Virus record (IMG/VR): IMGVR_UViG_3300043436_005091
Coordinates: 1-38,861 of that record
Reading direction: 5' to 3' (one strand)
DNA length: 38,861 nt
From: a virus
Shown: in pieces, positions 23,132-31,765 of the stretch
How the letters are laid out: each line of letters begins with the position of its first letter
Numbering within the stretch: the first letter of the stretch is position 1
The notes under the pieces: model-generated
The model's input: the letters and a program-made list of their open reading frames with translations, nothing else
Told to the model about the DNA's origin: nothing
Databases searched by the model: none
Translations under genes and position numbers: made by a program

Positions 23132-24937
23132 ATGCCAGCTTTAACAGGAATACCTATTAACCAGTTAAACCCACTTGCAAGCGTTACAGGCGCTGAGCTT
23201 TTCCCTGTTTCAATCAGCAATTTAACTTTTGTAACAAAAATATCAAGTGTTTTTTATGATAATAGTGTTAAGACTTCTGCAATATCTGCTTTAGCTGTAA
23301 CTACTGAAAAAATAAATAATAGCGCTGTAACAACACTTAAATTAGCAGATAGTAGTGTTTTATCTGGTAAAATAGCTGATGGTAATATTACTACTATTAA
23401 GCTAGCTAATAGTGCTGTTACTACCGATAAAATAAGTAACAGTGCTGTTAGTACACTAAAAATAGCATCTAGTTCAGTAACTACTGATAAACTAACTGAT
23501 TTAAGTGTCACTACCGGTAAGATTAATAATCTTGCCGTTACAACCGGTAAGATTAATGATCTTGCTGTTACAACTGGTAAGATCGTAGATAGTGCTATTA
23601 TTGAATCTAAGATAGCCACTTCCGCAGTTACTACAGATAAAATACCAGACTTCAATATTAGTGAATCAAAGATAGCAGGAAGTGCCGTAACTACTAATAA
23701 GATAGCTGATAGCGCGGTTACTAACTCTAAAATAGCAGACAATGCAGTAATAACAACAAAGATAATGGATGGTAGTGTAACTACATCAAAGATTATAAAC
23801 AATTCTATTACTACAGCAAAATTACAAAACTCATCTGTTACAACAAATATTATAGCTGACAGCAATGTAACTACTTCTAAGATAGCTGATAGTAATATAA
23901 CTACTGCGAAAATAGCAGATAGTGCGATAACATCAGCTAAAATAGCTAATAATGCTGTAGGAAATGCAGAAATTGATAATGGCGCTGTAGGCAATACTGA
24001 GCTATCTGATTCTGCTGTTACTACTTCAAAGATAGCAGATAATTCTATAACAACAGCAAAGATTTTAAATAACGCTATCACATCAGCTAAAATTGCAGAT
24101 GATGCAGTTACAGCTTCAAAGCTAGCAAACAACTCAGTAGCAACAGCAAATATAATCAACGATGCAGTTACTCCCGCTAAAATTTCTGCAGACGGTCCAT
24201 CTTGGGGTGGAGGTACCTTTTCTACTAATACACAAACAGCTCTAGAGCTGGGACCTAACATTACAACAAATCAAAATTGCTTTATTGACTTACATACTAC
24301 ACCAGGTACAGATTGGAATGCTCGTATAGTTAAATGGTCAGGTGCTGATACCAATTTAGATATTTATAATCAAGGTACCGGTTCTATATGGCTAAATCAG
24401 GTAGGTTATGGTAGTATAAACTTTGCTACTAACAACGCATGGCGAGTAGGTATAGATCAAACCGGGACAACGCATTTCGGATACACGGTTAATTTTAACA
24501 GTGTAGTAAACGCAAACGATACAATTTACGCTAATAACTATGTGTGGTTACAGGACGATCCATGGCACGCTAGACACGCTACTACTAAGCAGTATGTAGA
24601 TACACGTATACCTAATTACTCTTTTACAAGTGGACAAAATTATGTTGATAGTTATTCTAATGTCATAGGACAATTTAGGGATAATAAAAACTTTTTTGAT
24701 GTATATCCACCTGCCGGAAAAACGATGGCAAATCTAGCAGCTTTTATATCCTCTATTCATGTTATACATTTTGCAGGAGATGTAAACGGTGATGATTCCT
24801 TAAGGAGTTACTGGGTTTTACATAATGGATCAGTTAACTGGCCCACTGATGGTAGTGCTAATAGAGTTAGAGTATATGTACAAAATACAGAGCAGCGAGC
24901 AGCACCTGCCGCTAACTGGCTGGCAGTCTGGTCATAA
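23132..24937 (+). CDS. Tail fibre with thirty 10-residue repeats and a C-terminal head
   Basis: A 601-residue fibre. Residues 1-43 (MPALTGIPINQLNPLASVTG) form an attachment segment. Residues 54-353 are about thirty tandem decapeptides of pattern (S/N)(A/S)(V/I)TTxKIx(D/N), for example SAVTTDKISN and SAVTTSKIAD; a degenerate copy may precede them at 44-53. Residues 354-601 form the head: TALELGPNITTNQNCFIDLH, LDIYNQGTGSIWLNQ, WRVGIDQTGTTHFGY, then ATTKQYVDTRI, a common join before phage fibre tips. Similar TTxKI repeats are known in phage fibres, where they probably make an extended beta-rich shaft. The gene is on the opposite strand from its structural neighbours, followed by its likely chaperone gene. 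Confidence 0.88.
   Translation: MPALTGIPINQLNPLASVTGAELFPVSISNLTFVTKISSVFYDNSVKTSAISALAVTTEKINNSAVTTLKLADSSVLSGKIADGNITTIKLANSAVTTDKISNSAVSTLKIASSSVTTDKLTDLSVTTGKINNLAVTTGKINDLAVTTGKIVDSAIIESKIATSAVTTDKIPDFNISESKIAGSAVTTNKIADSAVTNSKIADNAVITTKIMDGSVTTSKIINNSITTAKLQNSSVTTNIIADSNVTTSKIADSNITTAKIADSAITSAKIANNAVGNAEIDNGAVGNTELSDSAVTTSKIADNSITTAKILNNAITSAKIADDAVTASKLANNSVATANIINDAVTPAKISADGPSWGGGTFSTNTQTALELGPNITTNQNCFIDLHTTPGTDWNARIVKWSGADTNLDIYNQGTGSIWLNQVGYGSINFATNNAWRVGIDQTGTTHFGYTVNFNSVVNANDTIYANNYVWLQDDPWHARHATTKQYVDTRIPNYSFTSGQNYVDSYSNVIGQFRDNKNFFDVYPPAGKTMANLAAFISSIHVIHFAGDVNGDDSLRSYWVLHNGSVNWPTDGSANRVRVYVQNTEQRAAPAANWLAVWS
23291..24190 (+). repeat. Thirty tandem 30-base units encoding decapeptide repeats
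   Basis: In-frame 30-base units encode (S/N)(A/S)(V/I)TTxKIx(D/N). DNA identity between units is partial, because the protein pattern is better conserved than the codons, but neighbouring units such as those encoding LAVTTGKINN and LAVTTGKIND are nearly identical. Such an array can expand or contract by slippage, changing shaft length. Confidence 0.92.
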
Positions 24938-24953
24938 CGTATTAAATAAAATT

Positions 24954-25325
24954 ATGTATTACCTTTGTATCGAAAATAACACTGTTGGCAGTATTTTGAA
25001 CTATAAGCCTAATGTTCCTGACACCGTCGAAGTAGTTGAGGTTACCGACGAAGAGTATAATCTTATTAGAGACGATTCTCACAGATTTGATATTACTACT
25101 AAAAAGGTAGTTCCACATGAATCAACATATATTGAGGCTAAGGCTGTAAAAATAGAAAAAGATCAAAGCAATGCAGTGCATAGACAACTCTTAAACAGTA
25201 CAGATTGGAAGATACTTCGTCATATTAGACAAAAAGCTTTAGATCTATCAACAAGTCTTACAGAGCAAGAATATATTGCATTAGAGAATCAAAGACAAGC
25301 AGCTGCTAGTAATATTATTAACTAG
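24954..25325 (+). CDS. Probable tail fibre assembly chaperone
   Basis: A 123-residue protein starting at ATG 24954, 5 bases after ATTAAATA, a variant of the late-promoter-like octamer. A longer frame upstream is only an extension into the end of the fibre gene. The C-terminal 60 residues read HRQLLNSTDWKILRHIRQ, then LTEQEYIALENQRQAAASNI, which has the plan of phage tail fibre assembly chaperones: LLxxTDW, a short linker, LTxxxxxxxxxxRQxxxxI. The N-terminal half (VPDTVEVVEVTDEEYNLIRD, RFDITTKKVV) is a small beta domain. The position directly after a fibre gene on the same strand supports the call. The homology is inferred from pattern, not search. Confidence 0.65.
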   Translation: MYYLCIENNTVGSILNYKPNVPDTVEVVEVTDEEYNLIRDDSHRFDITTKKVVPHESTYIEAKAVKIEKDQSNAVHRQLLNSTDWKILRHIRQKALDLSTSLTEQEYIALENQRQAAASNIIN

Positions 25326-25446
25326 CAAATATTATATTAATAGTACGCTCTGTAATTAGGTTGTTTTTAGTAGCTCTTACTATGTAAGATTTGTTATCGG
25401 ATATAGTTACATCCATGCTACAACCTATAACTACTATCTTCTTCAT
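25318..25446 (-). CDS. Possible 42-residue small protein
   Basis: The 179-base gap 25326-25504 holds one plausible short frame on the minus strand: ATG at 25446, stop TAA at 25318-25320. The product begins MKKIVVIGCSMDVTISDNKS and ends NIIFAS, mostly beta-prone. It overlaps the 3' end of the convergent chaperone gene by 8 bases. There is no late-promoter octamer or Shine-Dalgarno; upstream lies an AT-only tract (25447-25470). Codon usage does not distinguish it. The rest of the gap holds nothing I can identify. Confidence 0.3.
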   Translation of the reverse strand: MKKIVVIGCSMDVTISDNKSYIVRATKNNLITERTINIIFAS

Positions 25447-25504
25447 TATTATAATAATATATTATATGGTATATATCATTATTGCAACTATACAACCACT
25501 ACTA

Positions 25505-26227
25505 CTAAGTAATTAGGTATTGGTCACCAAATCCGGGTATAACTATAATGTTATCACCAAATTGGTTTATTGTATTAATAGGAGTGTAATCTTCAGGTTG
25601 AGTCTCGGATAGATATATAAATTCTTCTATATCGGTCACTCCGTAAGTGCATAGAGGTATAACAGTAGTGCTATCAAATCTCAATAGTGATCTACCTTCT
25701 ATACCTAATACACACGGTATAGTTATTCTGTCGTATTCTGTCTCTATGTTTATAAAGGTGTAGTTTGTAGAGAGCGGAATTACTTGAGAGTTAAGAAGAG
25801 ATACCTTTTTAACATCGTCGTAATAAGAGTCCCAATATAATGTAATGGGCTGTATAATGTATGCGTATGACCCGTTATTTTTATTTAATAGTATTTTCGC
25901 AGTATATTCAACGCCGTATAATATAGTTTCGTTGTAATAATTGTGTGAGTATGTGTTGAGTATAGAACCACCTAACTGACCATATAATATTTCGTTAAAA
26001 ATAGACTGCGTTTTATAATTAAAAAATATATCCCTCTTATAACTCTCAATAGGTGACCCATCACCCCAGCTTATATCAAGTGTATCTACTTTATAATCCT
26101 GCTCACTAACGCCAGTAAAAGAAAATGTTACTGTGGTAGCTCCTTTTATGAGAATAGGCTCTCTCGTTATAATAGTATTAGTAAAAGCCCCACTTAGAAA
26201 ATCAAATTGTATATTTAGTGTCTTCAT
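25505..26227 (-). CDS. Virion protein with PKD-like beta domain
   Basis: A 240-residue beta-rich protein. TVTFSFTGVSEQDYKVDTLDISWGDGSPIE (about 32-61, read in pieces) contains the WGDG turn of PKD or immunoglobulin-like domains, followed by the later strand NTYSHNYY (about 90-97), where the family has YxHxY. The second half has further strands (VIPLSTNYTFINIETEYDRI; FDSTTVIPLCTYGVTDIEE). No enzyme motif. It overlaps the upstream 996-residue gene as ATGA, so the pair is translationally coupled. PKD-type domains in tail proteins usually form spacers or bind host surfaces. The identity as a baseplate or tail component comes from context. Confidence 0.75.
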   Translation of the reverse strand: MKTLNIQFDFLSGAFTNTIITREPILIKGATTVTFSFTGVSEQDYKVDTLDISWGDGSPIESYKRDIFFNYKTQSIFNEILYGQLGGSILNTYSHNYYNETILYGVEYTAKILLNKNNGSYAYIIQPITLYWDSYYDDVKKVSLLNSQVIPLSTNYTFINIETEYDRITIPCVLGIEGRSLLRFDSTTVIPLCTYGVTDIEEFIYLSETQPEDYTPINTINQFGDNIIVIPGFGDQYLIT

Positions 26228-29214
26228 AATACTAATGCGCCGTTAGAGTTAATTGAGGTAACCCCTGATATAGGGTTTATATAAGAGAATATAGAGTCAC
26301 TATTAGTAAAGTTTGTTGTATTAATAGATTTAGTGTGTTTATAGTATTTACTCTCTAAGAATACTGCTTGTGTGTCATAAAGATAAAACCCGTAGTCAAA
26401 TACATGGAAAAGACCATTATTATCTTCTCCTATAAACGTTAATTTATAAATATCATTAAAAGAATTATAAGTAAGAACAGGATTTTGTATTTTTACAATA
26501 TTAAAATTACACGACTCAGTAAATACATTGCTTAAGTTAAATAGATTCTCTACATTAGTGTTAGGCTTAGGATATACTTTGGTAGTTATATTATTGCCTA
26601 TATTGTATACGTATATATTAGGAAAAAGGGATTTAAAGTTAGATGCTGAAAGAGATGGTGCTTGGTCTAATACTACAAACGTAACTGTTTTATTCTTCTC
26701 ATTAAAGAATCTATTAGAAAACTTATTTAGATTACCTGTTCTAGTAAATGTGGTATTTTTAGTTACAGGGTCAATAAAGCTCTCATTTTCATACATGATT
26801 TTATCTAATACTAAATGATTTTCTGTTTCTGCTATTATAGTATCATATATAATATCAAAATCTTTTATATTCTCGTATAACTCATTTTTAACAGATGTAG
26901 AATATTTGTTAAATATAACACTCAAGGATGTAGAGAGAGGATACGAACTTGAATATGCTTGATTTTTAACGAACATCTTACCAGCTAGCGCCTGTCTCTC
27001 GGCTTGCGTTTTATAAGAATCAGTACCTGATAAAGCACTTATCACCGTATCACAATTATCTGAAACTACATCATAGTAAGGATAGGAAGTGTCATAATTG
27101 TAGTCGTTCCCTATAACTATGTTATCAGTAAAGTAACCACAATCATACATTTCTACTCCAAATGCTGATAAAATCCGCGACACATCTAATGTAAAGTCAG
27201 GCTCCGCTTCAGTTTTAAGAGATATGCTGCTCTCCGTGTCTATAGAATTAAGACCGGTTTCAACTGTTAACACATCTCCCGAAGTTGGGTGTAATGGTGG
27301 GTATAGACTAGCTACTCCCGCCTCTGCTAAAATACTATAATAATAAATACCATCACCAGGGTAGCTATCATTACTAGATGAAATAGGATCAGGCAGAGGT
27401 GATCCATTAAAAAACGTAAAACCACCACCATCTCTTAATCCTCCGTTTAAAAGCCTAGGTGATGAAGCGGACTGATCACCAAAGCCTCCTATATAGTTTA
27501 ACTCTGTGTATGGTGCTAGCTCTCTAAAGTAAAGATATAGTGGAGATCCGCTAAGTACGAAACTGGCAGAAAGAGATGGTGAGCTTGGATCAAAAGGGTA
27601 GTTTACTGTTAGTGTAGAGAGACCTGATCTAACAGTGGTGCCTTCTCTTGACTCGGTAGTATAATTAAAGCTATAACCCTCAAACCTATCATAAAAAACA
27701 TGCCCGTTAAGTAGTAAGTTTAAAATAGGTGAGTCTGTGTCTGGTTCAGAAATAGTCTTAAATGACTGACCGAAACTATCTTTGAAGATCGCATACTCAT
27801 TACCGAAAACATCTGTCTGATATTTTGTTATATATCCTTTATTGAATAAATCAGCAAAATTTAGATATACACTATCAGAAGTAGCTGCTGTCTTAAGTAT
27901 TGATTGCTCTCTTGCATAATATGGTGAAAATGTCTGCTCATCATTATCTACTTTAGGATCACCCATCGCAAACCAAGAAGATACGTTCTTAATGTCTGGT
28001 CTATAATCGTAGGTAAATATTAAAGGATATTCTGTTTGTTTATTAAGCGAGACGTTACCATAAACCGACGGATTAGGGTATATATAGATTTTATCTGCGC
28101 TTAAATTTGCAAAATCTACCTCATATGAGTAGTTTTCGGCGTTTAATTGAAAAATACCAGTTTTATCTGGCTTAAAGAAAAGTCCTAAGTCTTTAAGTAA
28201 CTTTATATCGTTAGATTCTATAGTTGGAGTATCTATAGTTTGTAGGTTTTGGATATTACCTGTAGGGTTAGCAGCTCTAAACAGAACGCCCGATACAGGT
28301 AGAGTACCAGTGGTATCAATATAATGAAAATCAACCCCAGAATATTTTTCTAAGAATCTCTTCTTAAGAGTAGTTATCTGATCATCTGTAAATCCTGTTC
28401 TGTTAGTACACTCTTGACGTAGTAGAGCAATAGGATTGGTAGGATCACAAGGACTACTGAAAGCTTGCAGAGACACATTAACTGCAAGCGGTATCTCATT
28501 TAAGAAAACACTACTTCTAAATATCTGTAGCGTATCTTCGAAATAAAGCTTAGGATCTATTTCATTTCTATTTGTAAGAGTAAAGGTATCATCTTTTTTA
28601 GGTAAATCAAAGTAACTACTATATACATCTACGAATTCTTCTATATCTATGCTCAAGTAAGTTTTGAGAGTTGATAGGGAATAGTTAATAGTTTTGTAGT
28701 TGGGAGTAGTATCAGAGGAAAATACATACTCGTAAATTTTATTAAAAAGAGCTTTTTCTATAGAGGTCTCAGTACCCTTTAATTTATTTCTCTCTATAAC
28801 ATATTTTGTGGTATCACGTTTTTCTTTATAGAAAACAATTATTTGTCTAATTTTCTCTACATAAAACGGAATAGCTATATCAAGATCTATAGGATCATTA
28901 AAGTCTAGAGTAGATAAAAACTTAATTTCCTGCTGCGTTGAGTAGGTAATAGTGAGTTCCTTAAGAAAAGATACATAATAATCTATATACGACTTGGTGT
29001 TTTCCTCAGCTTTGCTATTTTTTGTTTCTGACCAGGTCTTTAAGTAATATAGGTAAAATTTATTATATTCTTCGGGAGTATAATCTACATTAGTACTGGT
29101 AATAAACTCTAAAAAACTAAACGGTGCTGTATTGTCTTTGGTTGTTGCAGAGCTTACTCCATTAACAATAGAGTCTCTAATTATAGCTGTGCTAAATGTT
29201 ATACCACCGGTCAT
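26224..29214 (-). CDS. Large baseplate-region structural protein, 996 residues
   Basis: No named domain is recognised. The N-terminal 250 residues are helical and charged (PEEYNKFYLYYLKTWSETKN; YVEKIRQIIVFYKEKRDTTK), the rest is Ser/Tyr/Asp-rich beta sequence with glycine-rich turns (LNYIGGFGDQSASSPRLLNG; GGLRDGGGFTFFNGSPLPDP). The size and place downstream of the gp6-like gene resemble the slot of large wedge proteins such as T4 gp7 (about 1030 residues), but I see no sequence motif that proves homology. The ATG at 29214 is 6 bases after AATAAATA, a late-promoter-like variant, and the stop overlaps the next start as ATGA. Confidence 0.78.
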   Translation of the reverse strand: MTGGITFSTAIIRDSIVNGVSSATTKDNTAPFSFLEFITSTNVDYTPEEYNKFYLYYLKTWSETKNSKAEENTKSYIDYYVSFLKELTITYSTQQEIKFLSTLDFNDPIDLDIAIPFYVEKIRQIIVFYKEKRDTTKYVIERNKLKGTETSIEKALFNKIYEYVFSSDTTPNYKTINYSLSTLKTYLSIDIEEFVDVYSSYFDLPKKDDTFTLTNRNEIDPKLYFEDTLQIFRSSVFLNEIPLAVNVSLQAFSSPCDPTNPIALLRQECTNRTGFTDDQITTLKKRFLEKYSGVDFHYIDTTGTLPVSGVLFRAANPTGNIQNLQTIDTPTIESNDIKLLKDLGLFFKPDKTGIFQLNAENYSYEVDFANLSADKIYIYPNPSVYGNVSLNKQTEYPLIFTYDYRPDIKNVSSWFAMGDPKVDNDEQTFSPYYAREQSILKTAATSDSVYLNFADLFNKGYITKYQTDVFGNEYAIFKDSFGQSFKTISEPDTDSPILNLLLNGHVFYDRFEGYSFNYTTESREGTTVRSGLSTLTVNYPFDPSSPSLSASFVLSGSPLYLYFRELAPYTELNYIGGFGDQSASSPRLLNGGLRDGGGFTFFNGSPLPDPISSSNDSYPGDGIYYYSILAEAGVASLYPPLHPTSGDVLTVETGLNSIDTESSISLKTEAEPDFTLDVSRILSAFGVEMYDCGYFTDNIVIGNDYNYDTSYPYYDVVSDNCDTVISALSGTDSYKTQAERQALAGKMFVKNQAYSSSYPLSTSLSVIFNKYSTSVKNELYENIKDFDIIYDTIIAETENHLVLDKIMYENESFIDPVTKNTTFTRTGNLNKFSNRFFNEKNKTVTFVVLDQAPSLSASNFKSLFPNIYVYNIGNNITTKVYPKPNTNVENLFNLSNVFTESCNFNIVKIQNPVLTYNSFNDIYKLTFIGEDNNGLFHVFDYGFYLYDTQAVFLESKYYKHTKSINTTNFTNSDSIFSYINPISGVTSINSNGALVL

Positions 29215-29216
29215 TT

Positions 29217-29228
29217 AATATATTTATT
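29217..29228 (-). promoter_or_regulatory. Late-promoter-like variant AATAAATA before the 996-residue gene
   Basis: Minus-strand AATAAATA followed by TATTAA and ATG at 29214, inside the 25-base gap after the PKD gene. The first base differs from the T4 consensus. Confidence 0.4.
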
Positions 29229-29239
29229 TGCTGACCCTC

Positions 29240-31765
29240 TCACTCAAACAAATTTAATCCTTTATAAATTTGATACGTTAATATATTAGATATTATTCCA
29301 TCCTCCCCTGACCAAGCTTGGTAAGAAGAATTAGTATACGATAGTGTATTATTTACATCGTTAAAATTAATTACTCCATCAGCAATTGTACCGTTAATAG
29401 TAGGTATATGCTTGTAAAATAGGTAATAATTGCTTAAATTAACGCCATAACCATACTCGTCGTTAGGAAGTACCAGTCCCCATCCCCAGGTATCATTATA
29501 TCCAGAAAGACAGTAATTAATAACTGGTTTGATAAAGTCGGTAGAGATAGATGATATAGATTCTGTTAGAATAAGATCTTCAGTAGTTTCTGTTATAAGT
29601 TCACTTTCTATGCCCCAATCACCTGTTAAAAAAGTTATATAAGTTGCACATAGTGGTAGATATGTGTTTAGGTATTTGTATTCGCCGCTAAATTTTTCAA
29701 AAGCAACTAGGTCTTGACCCGCAGTAATAATATGATTGATAGTTACTTCTTCTCCTAGATTGTTACCATAATATTCATTATCTAAATAACCATATGACTT
29801 AAAGTTTTGATTAAATTGATTTCTTGTACCGAATAATCTTGAGTGATTAATAGAGAGTAGATTTATTAAACGGTTTATTTCACCTGGTGTAATTGAATTC
29901 GGAGTTTTTAGAGATGTATTATTCTCATTTAGTAACTCAAGTGTAGCTACTAATTGATCTAGATTGCTATAATCTATCACAGTGTTGTTATCTACAAAGT
30001 TTTTTATTTTTTCGTAGGTCGTCTTACCAATGCTTGACTGTACAGAGCTAATGTTACCGAAAATACTACCTAAAAAGTCATCAAAGAGTATCTTCTTGTC
30101 TAGAAATAGAGGCTGAAATGCAATTGACTTAAATTGTTCTTTAAAGTCTATATCTTCACCTCTTTTGGCTATATTGTAGTATCCTCCTGAAGGATATATA
30201 CTAAATGTATCAGAGGTACCGGTTAGAGATGCAGAATTTACCACACAATTAGCAGATAAAAATAAGTTTTCTGTTAGTGTGGGTATCTCTGCTATCATGT
30301 ATCCCTTAAAGAACCCGCCAGTTGTAAGACCTGATAGAGACCCTAAGTTAGAATAAAAAGAAGCAGGGTAGTTTACTAAACCATCAGTTAATACAATGTT
30401 AACATTTTGTATTAATGGTAAATCTCTTATAGTAAAGTCTTGCGAATCCTTTACCTTTATAACAAAGCCTATTTTACTATTACTAAATTTATTTTTACCT
30501 ATATTAAACGAGCTAGTAGTAAATCCTTCACCATCCATACCATTAGAAGTAATAGAGAGTTTATGAAGATCTGTATTTTCTACTACACTAGCCTTAAAAC
30601 CTACAGTTGATGTATTAGATATAGGTTTAAGTGTATTAGGCTCATAACCAAAGAAAACATTTATGCCTGAGCTTGTAAAATCATCTTTAGTATAAATTAA
30701 AGTTGATCCTGTAGTACCGCTGAAAACGCCATCACTATCATTTTTATCAGTTTCTACTACCTGACCACTAGATAGCTTGGTATATATAGGAGTACCATCT
30801 ATATTAAAGGAGGATACCTCTACAAACTCAGTCTCATTGCTAGATCCTGAAATTAGTAGATAGGTAGAATGTGATGGTGGAAGGTGTGAGTAGTGCTTAT
30901 CTAAATTAAAATAATCTGAGCTTCTACTACCTGATACAAAGGATACTATAGACAACGGTTTTTTAATATCGTCTCCATAGTATTGCCATGATGTGGAACG
31001 TGTAACTAATATAGGGTCTGTTATTTTACCGGCTGTAAGAGTATAGCCTAAGGAGCTTGAGGCGCTTAACGTAATAAAATTCTGTAAGTAATCTAAAACA
31101 TCTACATTTTGAGTGAATATATCATAATAAGATTCTCCCATTCTATCATACAAGTAGCAAGTAACTTTATACCTACCTGGCTGGGAATAAGAGTGTCTAC
31201 CGGTCATCGCTTCTGACGATGTGCCATCTCCGTAATCCCAGACAATTCTTCTATTGGAGAGCCTCGAAGCGTCTGATATTGAAGAAGTGCTTTCAAACTC
31301 TTTAACTATAGGTACATTTATAAATTTAGGACCAGATGCTTTTAAATTAAAAGTCTGAGATTCGTAATCATTATAAACGTATACTGAATAATTTGACGCA
31401 GCGCTTAGAGATGTTACTATTGTTGGGTTTGGATAAGAAGAATCGGTTGTTACGAGATTATTTTCGCTATCGTATAGCTCTATATACTGTATATAGGAGG
31501 TGGTGGGGGTAGCGCTTACTGTATACGTACCCGATTCATTAGTTGTAAAAGAATAGGTGCCTATTTCGTAAGCATCAATAAAAAATACAGTATTGAGTAC
31601 ATCTATATCAGCTATTACCGCGGTTAAAGGTGGGGTAATAGAGGTAGTCTCGAGTTTAGGTATAAAGGAGAAAAAACAAAATGGGAGCGAGTAGCTACTA
31701 GTTGAAATATTACCAGTATGATTTTTTGTCTCGAAGTAGGTAAATACTGTATTAATATCACTCAT
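29240..31765 (-). CDS. Baseplate-region structural protein with PKD domain, 841 residues
   Basis: A beta-rich structural protein. Residues about 55-145 look like a pre-peptidase or immunoglobulin-like domain (GTYSFTTNESGTYTVSATP, YIELYDSENNLVT, YSVYVYNDYESQTFNLKASG). Residues about 170-230 are a clear PKD domain: RRIVWDYGDGTSSE, then RHSYSQPGRYKVTCYLYD. The remainder has long Ser/Thr-rich strands and a helical stretch (TYEKIKNFVDNNTVIDYSNL) before a Trp/Tyr-rich C-terminus (YNDTWGWGLVLPNDEYGYGV). The start overlaps the gp6-like gene by 8 bases, which places it in the baseplate operon. It may occupy the position of gp7 or gp8 in other T4-like phages, without visible homology. Confidence 0.8.
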   Translation of the reverse strand: MSDINTVFTYFETKNHTGNISTSSYSLPFCFFSFIPKLETTSITPPLTAVIADIDVLNTVFFIDAYEIGTYSFTTNESGTYTVSATPTTSYIQYIELYDSENNLVTTDSSYPNPTIVTSLSAASNYSVYVYNDYESQTFNLKASGPKFINVPIVKEFESTSSISDASRLSNRRIVWDYGDGTSSEAMTGRHSYSQPGRYKVTCYLYDRMGESYYDIFTQNVDVLDYLQNFITLSASSSLGYTLTAGKITDPILVTRSTSWQYYGDDIKKPLSIVSFVSGSRSSDYFNLDKHYSHLPPSHSTYLLISGSSNETEFVEVSSFNIDGTPIYTKLSSGQVVETDKNDSDGVFSGTTGSTLIYTKDDFTSSGINVFFGYEPNTLKPISNTSTVGFKASVVENTDLHKLSITSNGMDGEGFTTSSFNIGKNKFSNSKIGFVIKVKDSQDFTIRDLPLIQNVNIVLTDGLVNYPASFYSNLGSLSGLTTGGFFKGYMIAEIPTLTENLFLSANCVVNSASLTGTSDTFSIYPSGGYYNIAKRGEDIDFKEQFKSIAFQPLFLDKKILFDDFLGSIFGNISSVQSSIGKTTYEKIKNFVDNNTVIDYSNLDQLVATLELLNENNTSLKTPNSITPGEINRLINLLSINHSRLFGTRNQFNQNFKSYGYLDNEYYGNNLGEEVTINHIITAGQDLVAFEKFSGEYKYLNTYLPLCATYITFLTGDWGIESELITETTEDLILTESISSISTDFIKPVINYCLSGYNDTWGWGLVLPNDEYGYGVNLSNYYLFYKHIPTINGTIADGVINFNDVNNTLSYTNSSYQAWSGEDGIISNILTYQIYKGLNLFE

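Noticed and set aside
23291-24190. Possible CRISPR-like array (30-base period)
   Set aside because: There are no unique spacers alternating with identical repeats. The units are contiguous, degenerate and in frame within a fibre gene.
23254-24261. A 335-codon antisense frame over the fibre repeats
   Set aside because: It arises because the 30-base repeat has no stop in that antisense frame. The product is a simple repeat of hydrophobic residues, and the sense protein is a clear fibre.
24825-24953. Upstream extension of the assembly chaperone frame
   Set aside because: It overlaps the end of the fibre gene in another frame; the ATG at 24954 follows an octamer variant and gives a sensible N-terminus.
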